DNA from: Ciona savignyi
Taxonomy: Eukaryota; Chordata; Ascidiacea; Phlebobranchia; Cionidae
Assembly: GCA_000149265.1 (NCBI GenBank)
Contig: CH001517.1
Coordinates: 215,703 to 279,702, forward strand
DNA length: 64,000 nucleotides
Direction: 5' to 3'
This document shows, in pieces, positions 10,620 through 21,307 of the stretch (position 1 is its first letter; each line of letters starts with the position of its first letter). Both the position numbers and the translations under genes were made by a program. The notes beneath the pieces were generated by a model. The model had not been told where the DNA came from. It did no database searches and saw only the letters and a list, made by a program, of their open reading frames with translations.

Positions 10620-11640
10620 ATTTATTTATCTTGGTAACCCTATGTAATGGTGAAAATAGGATAGGATAAGATTTCGTGTTATCCTATTAAATGAGAAAAC
10701 CAAGTGGTTAACAATGTTTTTTAAGTCAAATACAAAGCTACAAGAGATGCCGAGTCTTATTTTATTATTGTGTGTGTTGTGTTAAACGGGGTCTTCAGTG
10801 TTGGTAATATTTTAACGATTAAATAAATAGTTTGGGACATATTAATCTTATTGTAACATCAACTGTCAAATGTATAAGTTGATTCAAAACCTAATAACGC
10901 ACTCCATACTTTGGGTCTGTTTTATTTTCTACTTAACTTTAATATTTTAGTTTTATGCGTCTGCTTTTTTTTGAAGCTTATTTTCAGTTAAGGTTGTGGC
11001 TTATGAATTCGGTTTTATAGTTATTAAATTCCAAACAAATATTAATTTTACTCTGGTTTCAGAAAACCTGGAAATCAAGTTTTAGAAGGTACCGGTAACT
11101 CTGAAACCCAGTACAGTAGTTTTTTCTCGCAGACTAAACGTTATACACTTTGCGTAATAAGATATACCATAATTATTTAGAAAGCCATTGTTAATACGTG
11201 GTTGTCACAAGTTTTGCTGAAATCCCGTGTATATTACTGGATAAAGCATAATTTTAATGAAAATTGTAGTGTAGTTACATTACATTTCTAAAACAAACAA
11301 ACATCAAGTTAGTGTATGACGTAAGTCTGAAATATCCATCACAGTTATAAAAACATCCATAACACTTATAAACGACACCATCAAGGAAGGAATTGTAACA
11401 TTTCTTTGTTAATCAGTTAAAACAAGGTTTCATAGAATTGTTGTCGATTTTCAAGATCGTGATTAATCCCTGTATCTGAAAATCGTTCCATTTTGTGTTA
11501 CAGTTGTTCTGTCAACATAATCTGCTGTTATGGTGTACAAAATTAAAGTGATGAGTTTAGGAGCGTGATTATCTGGTTCAATGTTGCTAGGATTTTTTTC
11601 AGGTCATTTGTGGTCATTTTGATTAACTTTCTTTTTTTTG
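10620..11640 (-). mobile_element. Stray divergent copy of the Helentron flank segment
   Basis: Homologous over its length to 790-1690 and to 33280-34190, with many substitutions and small indels. Instead of leading into helicase sequence it runs into the minisatellite and R2 linker at 11.64 kb. It is therefore a solo or recombined terminal segment, more diverged than the array copies. Confidence 0.6.
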
Positions 11641-11795
11641 TCTGCAGCTTAATTTTTTTGTCTGCAACTTCTATTTGTTTTTGTCTGCATCTTCTTCTTT
11701 TTTTGTCTGCAACTTGTTCTTTTTTTGTCTGCATCTTCTTTTTTGTCTGCATCTTTTCTTTTTTTGTCTGCATCTTTTCTTTTTTTGTATGCAAT
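11636..11795. repeat. Minisatellite, TTTTTTTGTCTGCA units
   Basis: About eight imperfect units of 17-25 bp, each ending in TGTCTGCA(TC/AC) after a T-run. The last unit has TGTATGCA. On the minus strand it reads as lysine-rich repeats (DADKKRK), a low-complexity artefact rather than a protein. A single unit-like word is also present at 16922-16935, at the matching junction with R2. Confidence 0.8.
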
Positions 11796-12300
11796 TCCGC
11801 ACCCACCACACGAATACAAAGGCTTGACACAAACCATGAGCCGAGGTGTGCTCACGCGCGTTCCTATCGGTACCGGTAAAAGCATTACTTTTGATGCTTT
11901 CCATCTGACGGACGTCAGACAGAGGGAGGTCCACCTCCGCACCATCAAATATGATCGGAGTCGGCTTTCGCCGGTCGGTATTCCACAGCTTCTAGCTCGA
12001 CGTTTCTCTGAACGTTCGTTCGACAAATTTCGGTGGTCGGCTTTCGGTGGTCGGCATCCCACAGCTTTTGACTTTGCGCAAATAAAGCATGCCGTCTCCC
12101 TGTCGAGGGTTTAAAGTTTCTTTTGGCAAATTTCTTTGTTCTTAACCTCTGAGCTGAACCAGTTTGCGCTTCTTAATATCGCATCGAGCTCTTCGACGGA
12201 ACCTTCTGAGATCCGACTGTCATCTCCGTTTTCATTTGACTGTCATGTCCGGTCCGATTCCAATTCCATTTGTTTCAACGCCCACGGGCGTCCGAAGTCC
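11796..12300 (-). pseudogene. R2-like retrotransposon, N-terminal linker fragment
   Basis: Minus-strand frames resemble the other R2 linker pieces at 16.93-17.16 and 21.19-22.07 kb: GTDRNAREH near 11860, CGIPTGESR near 11965, and a Cys pair CGGCG near 11795. In known R2 proteins this region lies between the Myb domain and the RT and has little defined function. Several frames are needed, so it is a fossil. Confidence 0.6.
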
Positions 12301-12375
12301 CGGAATATTTTTGTGAGTCTTTGGGATTTGCTTGATCGAATAAAATTTCCCTTGAATGAAATTTCGACCAGTCAT

Positions 12376-12480
12376 GATCTTAGTTTTACCGGTCAACCAT
12401 TGGTTAGCATCACGGTGAAAGTGATGTGCCCCGAACCCTTGCACCTGCAGGTGGAATTGCTTTCGCTTAGCAGCCATTAG
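12376..12480 (-). pseudogene. R2-like fragment, region between RT and CCHC
   Basis: A minus-strand frame reads AAKRKQFHLQVQGFG and WLTGKTKIMTGRNFIQ, matching the segment just before the CCHC knuckle in the copy at 17.83-18.47 kb. It is cut off on both sides by unrelated R2 pieces. Confidence 0.7.
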
Positions 12481-12486
12481 GGATGT

Positions 12487-12599
12487 AGACGTGATGTTAA
12501 GGTTCCTTACCATGAGGTTAGGATCCTTAACACCGTGTTTTTTTTGCATTACCGAAGTACCACTTGCGTATACTCCGTTGCTGCGTGCCCGAGTTAATA
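12487..12599 (-). other. R2 3' UTR with stem-loop
   Basis: Directly follows the stop codon of the R2 fragment to the right. It matches the 3' UTR at 27769-27884. The CGGAGTA / TACTTCG arms around an 11-nt loop (about 12553-12577) form a 7-bp stem with one G-U pair, where the 27.8-kb copy has a perfect stem. R2 3' UTRs are known to be structured and bound by the R2 protein for target-primed reverse transcription. Confidence 0.6.
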
Positions 12600-13140
12600 T
12601 TACAGGGCCATAAATAATCGGAAGATTTTGAGGCTTCCTTCTATGGCCCGTACCGACATTAGATCTAATTGGCCTTTACCAAGACCTACCTGCTTGCAGT
12701 AATGTTGTGTCTGCGGTGGCATTGCGCCACGGGCTCCCACCACGAAACCGACGAAGGTGATCTTTCTGGGAGGCTCACCTAGATAATGCACAATTGATGT
12801 TTTAAATGCAGAGTATTTAGTTCTGCAGGATGTGGGACACTGTTTCCTCTGCCCGCCCGCAGTTTCGGCAGACGTGTTCGCGCCGACTCTTCCCCTTGAG
12901 ACGGCTTCGCGGTTTGGCATGGTCTGTGTCCGGAGTGCACAGGATTGTACGAATTTACGGCCAGTCATTAGTCTGGTTGATCAAGTGTTGCTGAAATGAC
13001 TGGAGCCGTAGCCATGGACCTGATTGGGGAAGCTCTCGATGCGATGTTGTTGCAGAATCTTAATGGTAGGTTCTTGTCCAATTAATTTCCGTATGATGTT
13101 TATAACCGCGTAGACACTTGGATTAATCATTATGTTCTTT
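12600..13140 (-). pseudogene. R2-like C-terminal fragment with endonuclease deleted
   Basis: Reading leftward: LQQHRI-type region near 13060, TGRKFVQSCALRTQTMPNR near 12930, a frame-shifted remnant of the CCHC knuckle, then a jump to KITFVGFVVGARGAMPP and the end MSVRAIEGSLKIFRLFMAL before a stop at about 12609. The KPD...D endonuclease core present in the 17.8 and 27.4 kb copies is missing, so an internal deletion removed about 90 codons. Confidence 0.8.
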
Positions 13141-13189
13141 GATTGACTTCTCCAAGTGAGATCTAGCTCCTTTATCTCCGATTTTCCGT

Positions 13190-13830
13190 GTCAGAGTTAC
13201 TGGCAGGGCGATTACGACGTGCAGGTCACGGAGTTGTTGGTTGATTTTCCTCGTAGGAGTTGTTGGTTAATCCTTGTTGGGTACTCCATATCCACTTCTG
13301 CCTTCGCAAGGAGGAACAGTTCGTCTGATGTATATGGTCTTTTTGACGGTTCCTCGACTTGCTCCAGTGTTGAATGGAATTCCACCGGATGAAGACTTGA
13401 CGTTGATGTACGTGGAGACCTCAATTTTGGAACGTTTTCTTGCATATCGAACAGCATCAGCATTCCCCACTGGGCTCTACATTCACTGATGCTGTGGCGT
13501 TGGGTTTTGTCATTGTGCACTTGTGAGTCGTAAGAAAGAGCGATCGCACTTACCGCACACGTTTCCTGATGCTCTGGCTTGGTGGGAGCTTAGCAGGTGG
13601 TACGAGGCGCGGCCGTTGGTACCGAGGACTGCATCGCATAGCACCCAGGCTATGTGAGCGGGTCCTCTGTATATAAGTGTAGGACTTCCCTCTTGCATAT
13701 TCTTTGCTAAGGGATATGTAAGTAAATCTTGTGAGATTAAGGACCATTTTCTTTTTGTTTTAATAATCTCGCTTTCAATAGCGGTACTCGATGAAGTTAG
13801 GTCCTTTGTAGGCGGCCACACCCAATGACA
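13190..13830 (-). pseudogene. R2-like N-terminal fragment (zinc finger remnant and Myb-like region)
   Basis: KRPYTSDELFLLAKAE near 13280-13330 matches RRPYSKDELILLAKAE in the better copy at 17.2-17.5 kb, where it follows the C2H2 finger. This is the Myb-like DNA-binding region of R2 proteins. To its right, CGKCDRSF (about 13540) corresponds to CGKCNRSF in the array sub-repeats. Frames are shifted and the finger is incomplete. A short unassigned stretch, 13831-13984, follows. Confidence 0.6.
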
Positions 13831-13984
13831 GATTGCTGGCGTTAAACATTTAGAGTCCTAGTTACTCCCACCGTTTTTTCCATCCGAGTGTGAAGCCCCC
13901 GGATAAGGGCCCGGAATAACCGGAACTCTTCATATGTACTAAGCCACCACAGCTTCGATCTTATCACTCTCTGTGATCCTTTCT

Positions 13985-15840
13985 TCATATTTCCCTCAGA
14001 TCTGTTGAGGGAGCGGTGCATGCCGCTCGCTGATGGGCATGCCACCTCAGCCGTAAGGAGTACTGTTCACATTGTTTCGACCCCGCTTGAAAATCCGAAA
14101 CGTGTTCAAGACTCCCTCGCAGGGCCAAGACTGCCGCCTTTCTAATCTCCGCACTGGAGAGCCCCAAGGCGCGAAACGTTCTTACATTGCCAGTGGTACG
14201 GTACTGCGCGCTCCGGAAGTCAACCCGACAAAGCTAATGTCCTGCCTCTGTACAGCCAAGTACTCGGCCAGGGCTTCATTGTATTTGGTGTACTTCTCCA
14301 CCTTCGCGAGCCTAGCGGCTTCCATTCGAGCCAGTGACGATTCATAGACGATATGAATGTCGGCGACGACTGCCTTATCACCGAGCTTCCCCACCAGGTC
14401 TGGCCTTGTGAGGATGTTAACCCAACTGGAACGAACCTTCATCTCCGATTCAGTCCACCAACCTTGACGTTTTAATCCTCGTTCCACGAGGGCTGCAACG
14501 TCGTTGTGCCTCTTGATTCGGTAGCACTTTACTGAGAGGCATCGCTGCACGATATGGCTGGTTCTCTCCGGGAGGATCCGCACCACCGGCACGGCAACTT
14601 AAGAAATGAATTTCCTAGCGAGTTACCAAAGTATTCGACTCCGCAGCATTGCACCTGGACCTCCAGGGCCCTGAGGCGCGCCCTTCTCAGGGTATGCACC
14701 GTTTGCTCCTCGCCATTCGTTCTTCTCTCCATGAGAAAACCCCTTAGAAGTCGCACAGTTTCACTCACCTGCTGCACCTCCATAAGAGTCTCGAACCAAT
14801 TGACACTCCGACCCCATCATGGAGGCGCGGAGGCCGATGTTTGCTTCCAAGGCCACCTCGACCATACTCGGTACCCCGAGTCCGCCCTTAGCCAGGCTAA
14901 GGTGGATCCAATTGTTGGACAGAGAATTCGGAGCGTGCAAGATTCCTCTAACACACTTCCGAACCTCCCGTTCTATCCAGATCAAAAAGCTAACCGTTGT
15001 CCTCGTCAGCGTCACCGAGTATCGCCAACGAGGGACCAAATATTCACGCAACATAAACATCCTCTGCGTGCGGACTCGCACCTGTTTTCCACCGGCGAGG
15101 CTTTTCAGCCCAAGACTCACCGTTTTCTTCACGTTTACTTCTAAACCAAATGTGTCAAAAAAAAGTTGTCGCCATCGTTAATAACTCCCTCAGACCACAC
15201 ACGGTGCCTGATGCAAGCACCAAGTCGTCTGCGAACGCTACCACGGACAACCTCGAACCGTTTGGGAAGACGTAACCGAAGCGGTCAGCTATCCCATCCA
15301 ACATTTCGTCCAACACTAGGTTGAACAGAAGTGGTGAAAGAGGACACCATTGCTTCACCCCCCTTTCTAAGCGGATAAGGGGGGGGGGGTCACGTCACAC
15401 CCCACAGTGATCCGAGTAGTCGCACCGCTGTAGAGCTCGGTGATTAGTCTTATCGCCCTCTTCGGTACCATATGCCTACGTAAGGCTCTGATAATCGACG
15501 TGTGGGATACCGTGTCCAACGCCTTTGTCAATAAAGACCATGCGTCGTGATGGGCCGCCAGTTTCGAACTTCTTCCGTGTTTTCAGACGTCTTTGGCCAC
15601 CGGTTCGTACGGTTTTCCTTGGTCCACCGCGGAGTAGTGGCGGCGGTGAACTGCCAGACATTGAACAACATCTGCAACTTTCTGGGGCCGATTTTCTCCA
15701 TTCCCGACACGGACATCCCTTCGGGTCCGCTGGCGGAAGTACCCTTTACTAGTCCCAAGGCTTTACTGACGTCGGCAACACTAAATGGGACCAAGAGTTC
15801 GTCGAAGTTGCCGCCGGTCTTTTACGGGTTTTAGAGTTTT
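13985..15840 (-). pseudogene. R2-like RT-endonuclease copy, GC-rich family
   Basis: The most complete body of a second, more GC-rich family. Reading leftward: pre-RT SASGPEGMSVSGMEKIGP (15.73 kb), RNWRPIT (15.55 kb), motif A damaged by a frameshift (VFID in one frame and KALDTVSH in another, near 15510-15540), motif B GVKQWCPLSPLLFN (15.33 kb), motif C AFADDLVLAS with FADD at 15224-15235. Then ILHAPNSLS and GGLGVPSMVEVAL (14.86 kb), a damaged CCHC (HIVQRC), and the endonuclease RPDLVGKLGDKAVVADI (14.37 kb), fitting PD-x12-D. The C-terminus FVGLTSGARS and LSSAEIRKAAVLALRGSLE ends near 14050. A G-run near 15380 adds a further shift. Catalytically dead. Confidence 0.85.
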
Positions 15841-16925
15841 CACGCCCGTGGCCAAACTAAACCCGGAAAAAAGTATAAAACAAAATATGCCCAAACAATA
15901 CTGTTTGATACAGTCATCATAGCGTAGTGTACAGAGCGATAACTTTTAGAAGGCGCCGGTTACTCTGAAACCCAGTAGTTTTTTTCTCGCAAACTAAACG
16001 TTATACACTTTGCGTAATACGATACTATTTAGAAAGCCATTTTTACAAAAAGTGGTGGTTAACACGTGGTTGTTACAAGTTTTCTCAAATCCAGTGTATA
16101 TTATACTCGATAAGAAGCATAATTTTAATGAATATTATTATGTAGTTATTACATTTCTAAAACAAAAAAGTAACTTTATTATAAAAATAAACCATCAAGT
16201 TACTATCCCATAACACTCAATAAACGACCATCAATTAAAACCAGGTTTCACAGAATTCTTGTCGATTTTCAAGATCGTGATTAATCCCTATATCTGAAAA
16301 TCATTCACTTTGTTTTGTTTTCAAGTTTTTCTGTCGACATACTCTGGTTTCATTGTGTAGAAATTTAAAGTAATGACTACGGTAGCGTGAGTATTTGGGT
16401 TATTTATTTTCAGGTCTATTTGACTATTTTTGTTGTCTGCTGTGTAGATACTCACTCTCTGGGTTAAGTCTGCAATTGCAAAGGTCATTAAATGTTGTTT
16501 TTTTTTGCCTAAAATCTTTTTCTTTAAGATTTTTTTTCTATTCTTGAATTTGAATTGGGTTAACATTTTTAAGCCAAACTGTTTATGCTTTCTTATTTAA
16601 TCGCTGTTATTTTTTCAAACCAGAAACAAAAAAACACGAGCCACCAAAGAAAGCATTTGACGAGGCACTTAACTTTCCATCGGAAACCCTTTAGACGTCG
16701 TACAGTTTGCTCACCCGCTGCACCTCAATAGAGTTTCGAACCAATGGACACTCCAGTCTGACCCCATTATAGAGGCGTGGGGTCCTGATCTGTGCATGAA
16801 CAGAATTTAGAGCGTGCAATATTTCTGGTTTTTTAATCCCTATATCTAAAAATCGTCGTAATAGTTGCTAGGATTGATTTTCATGTCATTTGTGGTCATT
16901 TTGATTTTATCTTTATTTTGTTTTT
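15841..16925 (-). mobile_element. Second stray Helentron flank, interrupted by an R2 scrap
   Basis: From about 15930 to 16620 this matches the Helentron flank at 11090-11640 and 1190-1740. Positions 16680-16830 match 14740-14840 (the R2 post-RT region). Then 16830-16925 returns to the flank, with GTTGCTAGGATTGATTTTCA. The mosaic suggests insertion or recombination inside the flank. No frame. Confidence 0.55.
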
Positions 16926-17165
16926 TTGTCTGCAACTTCTTCCGCACTCACCACACGAATACGAAGGCTTGTTAAAAACCCATTAGCCGAGGCGTGCTCA
17001 CGCGCGTTCCTATCGGTACCGGTAATAGCAAATAATAGCAAAAATTCGTCCGTCAGAAGGAGGTCCACCTCAACACCATCAAATATGACCCGACTCAGCT
17101 TTCGCCGGTCGGTATCCCACAACTTTTGCGCAAATCTTGCACGACGTCTCCTTGACGAGGGTTAG
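16926..17165 (-). pseudogene. R2-like linker fragment
   Basis: A minus-strand frame reads ARFAQKLWDTDRRKLSR in spirit across two frames, then VIFDGVEVDLLLTDE and GTDRNAREHASANGF. It matches 11.8-12.1 and 21.2-21.3 kb. The pattern of arginine-rich residues followed by an FDG box is reminiscent of the segment preceding the RT in R2 proteins. Confidence 0.6.
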
Positions 17166-17183
17166 ATAATGATCTTGATCGTC

Positions 17184-17618
17184 CTAGCGATTTTCTGCTG
17201 TAGAATCATCTTGCTGGTAGGTCCGGAGGAGCGATTTGTACCTCTGGGTCGTCCGCATCACTCTAATTTGCTCAGCTGTTCTTTGGACGACATTAAGGTT
17301 GTGTAGATGGATGTTGTTAATCTTCTTGATGCAGTCTTTGCAGTTGGCCTCTGCCTTCGCTAAAAGAATAAGTTCGTCTTTTGAGTAGGGACGTCGTTTG
17401 GGGGTCATCGTCGTCTCGAGTTCCTTGTGGAACGTGACTTGGTGGGCTGCCCGCATGTGCAGGTGGAGACCCCTCTGAGTGTTAAAGGCCAAACTGCAGG
17501 AAGAACAGCGTTCCCCACCGGGCTCCATCCTACTCGATGTCTCTTCTAGATCTTTTGTTGAACATCTTGAGAAATGGACGGAGACCTTCAAACTCCCTTC
17601 AATGGCGCGTACCGACAT
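17184..17618 (-). pseudogene. Chimera: R2 C-terminal tail fused in frame to an R2 zinc finger and Myb region
   Basis: 144 codons. Residues 1-11 are the end of one R2 copy (MSVRAIEGSLK, elsewhere followed by IFRLFMAL and stop). From about residue 31 it becomes an R2 N-terminus: a C2H2 finger with Cys38, Cys41, His54 and His59 (C-x2-C-x12-H-x4-H), then RRPYSKDELILLAKAE (residues about 75-90) and RTAEQIRVMRTTQRYKSLL, fitting the Myb-like domain. R2 uses these modules to bind 28S DNA. Met31 is the likely native start of the second copy. The tail-to-head join is in frame, so the true boundary is hidden unless families are aligned. Confidence 0.75.
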
Positions 17619-19990
17619 TATATTATACTTGCTTCTATGTACACCTACCTTCTTGCAGAATTCTTTTGTCTCTTTGGGGATTGCTCCCCTTGCCCCAACA
17701 ATAAAACCAATGAAATTTATTCGTTCCTTTTGTCATGCCTTGTAACTAGCTAGCAATATCATCAATGTGATTAGAATATTTTTGCACCTTGTTGTTGATT
17801 CTTGCGGATTCCAGCGTGTTATCAGCTCCTTAATAAGAACAGGCCGCGTCGATTACGTATATTCTTCCTTCAGAATCGGTTCCTATCAAGTCAGGTTTAA
17901 TTAAGCCTCCCATGAAGGTGGGAACGTGGGGCTCGGATTGAATTTTCCATTGGTTTTTCCTGAGATGTTCGATCAGTACTCCGAGGACACTGTTGTGTCG
18001 CTGGATCCTTATTTTGTTAGTAGCGTGGCAACGTTGCAGGACGTGTGCGAAGGTCTCCTCGTCTAACCCGCAGTTTCGGCATCGGGTGTTTTCGTCAATC
18101 CTTCCTCGCAGGACGGCTGTGCGGGTGGGCAGTGTCTGCGTTCTTAGTGCGCACGCCTGAATAAAATTCCGACCGGTCAAGATTTTCTTCGTCTTACCGG
18201 TCAACCATTGGTTGGCTACACGGTCAAAGTGACGTGACCCGAACCCTTGCACCTGCAGGTGGAATTGTCTCCGCTTTGCAGCTATTAGGGATTCAGGTGA
18301 TATTTCTTCCCCAACACATCGGGTAAGTTTTCTCCTTCCAATCGTGGCTATCGTTTGGCTGAAAATGGATGGGGCTAAAATTGCTATGGCTGGATCTTGT
18401 GATTTGGCCAACCTGCTCTTGAGGCGCATCTTTGCCATGAAAACCCACTCGGAAATGGAACCGATTCCCATCCCTCCGAATTTTTGAGGTAGATTTTTAT
18501 AAAGCGGTCAGAAAGACATCTTGGAGCGTGAGTGTCTGCACTGTAACAGCTAGACTATATCGCCCTCTGGGTATTAAATGGGTCCTCAACATAAAAAGTT
18601 TTTGTTGAGGTTTCAATTTTGCTCCCAATATTCGACCTAGTCCCTCTGATATTTGTTCTCCTTTGTAGCTTGCAGGACCCGTGCGGCCCGATCTGAATGT
18701 CCTTGGCGACTTTCCTATAAGCGTAAGGTCATCAGCAAAAGATAAGGCATTGATCTTAACACCCTTGGCTTCGAAGCCCAGTTCTTCTGACAGCTCTTTG
18801 AAAAGTTCATCAATTACTAGGTTAAAAAGGACTGGGGAGAGGGGGGCACTCCTGCTTTACGCCATTCCTCATCGGGATCTTATTGGAGATTTCGCCCTTC
18901 AGCCATATGTTCGTACTGGCATCCGAGTAAACATCATTAATTATTTCGATGAAGGGACTAGGAATATTATGGCGTTTTAAGGCCCGAAAGATTGTTTGGT
19001 GGCCCACCGTGTCAAACGCTTTAGCGATATCTAGAAAGACTATAAAGAGGGCTTTTCGGCGTCTCGATTTTCTCGCACACTTCAATAAGGTATCAAGTAG
19101 AAGGATGTTTTCAGCACATCCTTCCACTGGCCTGAAGGCCTTTTGTCGAGGATTGATTTGGACTAAATGATGTAGGCGGTTTGCCAATAGCTTGGTATAC
19201 GTTCTTAGTATCTGCGGCCCGATCGTTATTGGTTTCCACTTATTGATATTGGCTAGATCTTTATTTCCCTTTGGGATCATTATCGTACGACTTTTCTTTG
19301 TCCAACGAGGGATAGCCCTTGACCGTAGCCAGATGTTAAAGATTCTCTCAAGAACCTTTGGTCCGATCTTTTGAGGGTCCTTCAGCGTCATTCCAGGGGC
19401 CGACGACTTACGTGATTTCAATATATTTTCACATTCTTCTTCTGTAATCTGTCTTAATAACTGTTCAATTGTATCGTGGAACGTTGGATATTTGATCTTA
19501 CCGTCATCAGGCATAGTATGTTTGTTTAAATTTGGCCAGTTTCGGACCGGAGGGGTTGATAGGTGCAGCGTCAATGAGAGCTTTTGCCAGGGTGCTTCGA
19601 TTTTTATTCCACAGATATTGTTAAGTGGCATACTCTTGCTTTTTACGACCTGCCGCTGTTTTGGCAGTTTCCGGCGTTCCTTCATGCTCCAGGTGCTTTG
19701 TCGATTTCGGCCTTCCACGGAAAGCTCCGGGGGGCAACCTCCGCACCTCTATATCTAACTTTTTAACCAACCCGTCATAGTTTTGTTTCATTACGGATGA
19801 AATTATTAACCGCATAAGACCTTTGGGTGTCGTTATCTTTTTTGATCGATCCGTCTAGGTGGAGATCGAGCTCCTCAAGCCAACTTTGATCGATCGGGGC
19901 TGCTGGCTGGGATAACTGTTTTTCCGCAGCCGTGCTACCTTCTTTCAGGCTTTGGAGGAGCGATCGGTATCTTTGTGATTTTCGCAGAGC
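17619..19990 (-). pseudogene. R2-like retrotransposon body (RT, CCHC, endonuclease), best-preserved copy
   Basis: Reading leftward: linker remnant 19.72-19.99 kb; a long frame 18822-19718 (298 codons) with RTIMIPKGNK, WKPITIGPQILRTYTKLLAN, motif A FIVFLDIAKAFDTVGH (Asp at residue 230), and motif B MRNGVKQECP; a frameshift; motif C FADD at 18728-18739 with LTLIGKS; a post-RT part at 18481-18680; a second frame 17830-18471 with LQVQGFG, CCHC knuckle (Cys131, Cys134, His143, Cys148) and endonuclease IKPDLIGTDSEGRIYVIDAA (PD-x13-D). The C-terminus follows at 17619-17830 in another frame. R2 proteins nick 28S DNA with this endonuclease and prime reverse transcription there. At least three frameshifts make it inactive. 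Confidence 0.9.
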
Positions 19991-20639
19991 CCCTATTTGT
20001 TAGCATTTGAGAAGTATTTGCGGGTGATTTTTTTTTTGGTGGGGGTGGTAGAATAGGGGGGGATTTTCCCTTTGGGGAAAGTGAAGGCCGCGTTTGGTTG
20101 CATAAAGGCCCTTACATATTCAACAAATTTTTTCATTGACAACCTTGATTGTGTGAGCGGTGCCTTTTGAGACCCTGCCCTTTCTAAAGTGTAAAGGAAA
20201 GGAGCCCCTTTAACCGTGATGTTGATGTTTAACCTCAGAGGGGGAGTAACATTTTTCCCCTTTTGTTCAGGAAGGTCTATCAGGTCTTAATTTCCTTTTG
20301 GGGTTGTCGAGAAAAGTTGTTGCCATTGTCATCAACCAGCGGCTGGTATCGTGTTGTCTACACAATAGAGTGTATGTTATTCCCCTTTGCCCCCCCCCCC
20401 CCCCCACCACGAAACATCGGGCTTGATAACACTGCCCGTAGGAGTGGTGGTGTATGGCTCTTGAATCATTCATTCACCTTCTCCTACACATGCTGGAGTA
20501 CCTGCGGAACCGCAATTATAAGTACCCTCTGGCTGTACAACAATTTTAGACAAAGAAATATTTTGTTGTATCTACAACTCTGTTTTATGCAAAGACGCCG
20601 GCGAACTTTTTTAGGCCACAGTTTGTTACCTTTTTTAAT
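19991..20639. other. Unassigned stretch with homopolymer runs and an R2 C-terminal trace
   Basis: Contains T-, G- and C-rich runs, including a C-run at 20390-20405. The words around 20385-20415, read on the minus strand, resemble the FVVGARG part of the R2 C-terminus. Nothing else is recognised. The long homopolymers make base calls here doubtful. Confidence 0.35.
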
Positions 20640-20859
20640 TGTTAGTCGTTGTCTCTTTAGTTTGGACGAAGATGCCATTTAAAAAAATTAGTACTTACTC
20701 TGTGGATAGACCGCTATGGTGGCCCGGTATACCGAGTATGGTCGAGGTGACACTCGGAGTCAAAGATCAGACTTCGCGCCTCCACGAGATCGAGAGTGTC
20801 AATTGGTTAGAGACTATTGATATGGACAAGTGAATAAATGCTAACAAAAAACTGATGGA
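20640..20859 (+). pseudogene. R2-like post-RT fragment, plus strand
   Basis: Plus-strand frame WPGIPSMVEVTLGVKDQTSR then VNWLETIDMDK matches GLGVPSMVEVAL in the GC-rich R2 copy at 14.8 kb. It is the inverted form of the blocks at 7.4 and 8.1 kb and in each array sub-repeat. It runs directly into repeat copy B. Confidence 0.65.
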
Positions 20860-21307
20860 TGGATGCAATCAGCAAATGTATTAATTGCGGCAATTAATAA
20901 CTACATAGACCTGAACAAAGTTTTTAAATATGATTTGCAAACACAGAAAGGGAAGTTAATGCATAAAAACTTTATTTGATCTTCGCAATTGCAAGTCCAA
21001 CAAACCGGAATTCGTCTGAAGCAGATTTGCCATTCCATAGGCAAAAAAAGGCTTCCATTAAGAAAAAGATTGCCTGCTCTGACATCGGCCGATAACGGAG
21101 TAGGAATTTGCCTCACGAACGATATCAGCCGCCCGAGGCCAATAATCATTTTCGTAACAAAACCCCGGGTAACTTAAAGTAAAAAAAGAGGATCCACTAT
21201 TTTTGCCGAAAAGTATACATGTATCGGCTTCCGCCGGTCGGTATCCCACAGCTTTTGCGCAAATCTAGCACGACGGCTCCTTGTCGAGGGTTTGAAAGTT
21301 CTTTCGG
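20860..21307. repeat. Long direct repeat, copy B
   Basis: Near-identical to 1-441, differing by a handful of substitutions and 1-bp indels, so the duplication is younger than most R2 fragments around it. The left side continues into a plus-strand R2 piece and the right side into a minus-strand R2 linker, so this copy shows the natural context of the repeat. Confidence 0.8.

Noticed and set aside
11543..11830. Lysine-rich repeat protein on the minus strand
   Set aside because: Wholly produced by the TTTTTTTGTCTGCA minisatellite; open in all three minus frames, which shows repetition and not coding.
13985..14060. CTGATGGGC as part of a hammerhead ribozyme
   Set aside because: No matching GAAA core or flanking stems; no hammerhead core was found by eye on either strand in the stretches examined.
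20390..20405. C-run as a structured element
   Set aside because: Adjacent to an R2 C-terminal trace that is already C-rich; probably slippage or base-call noise.
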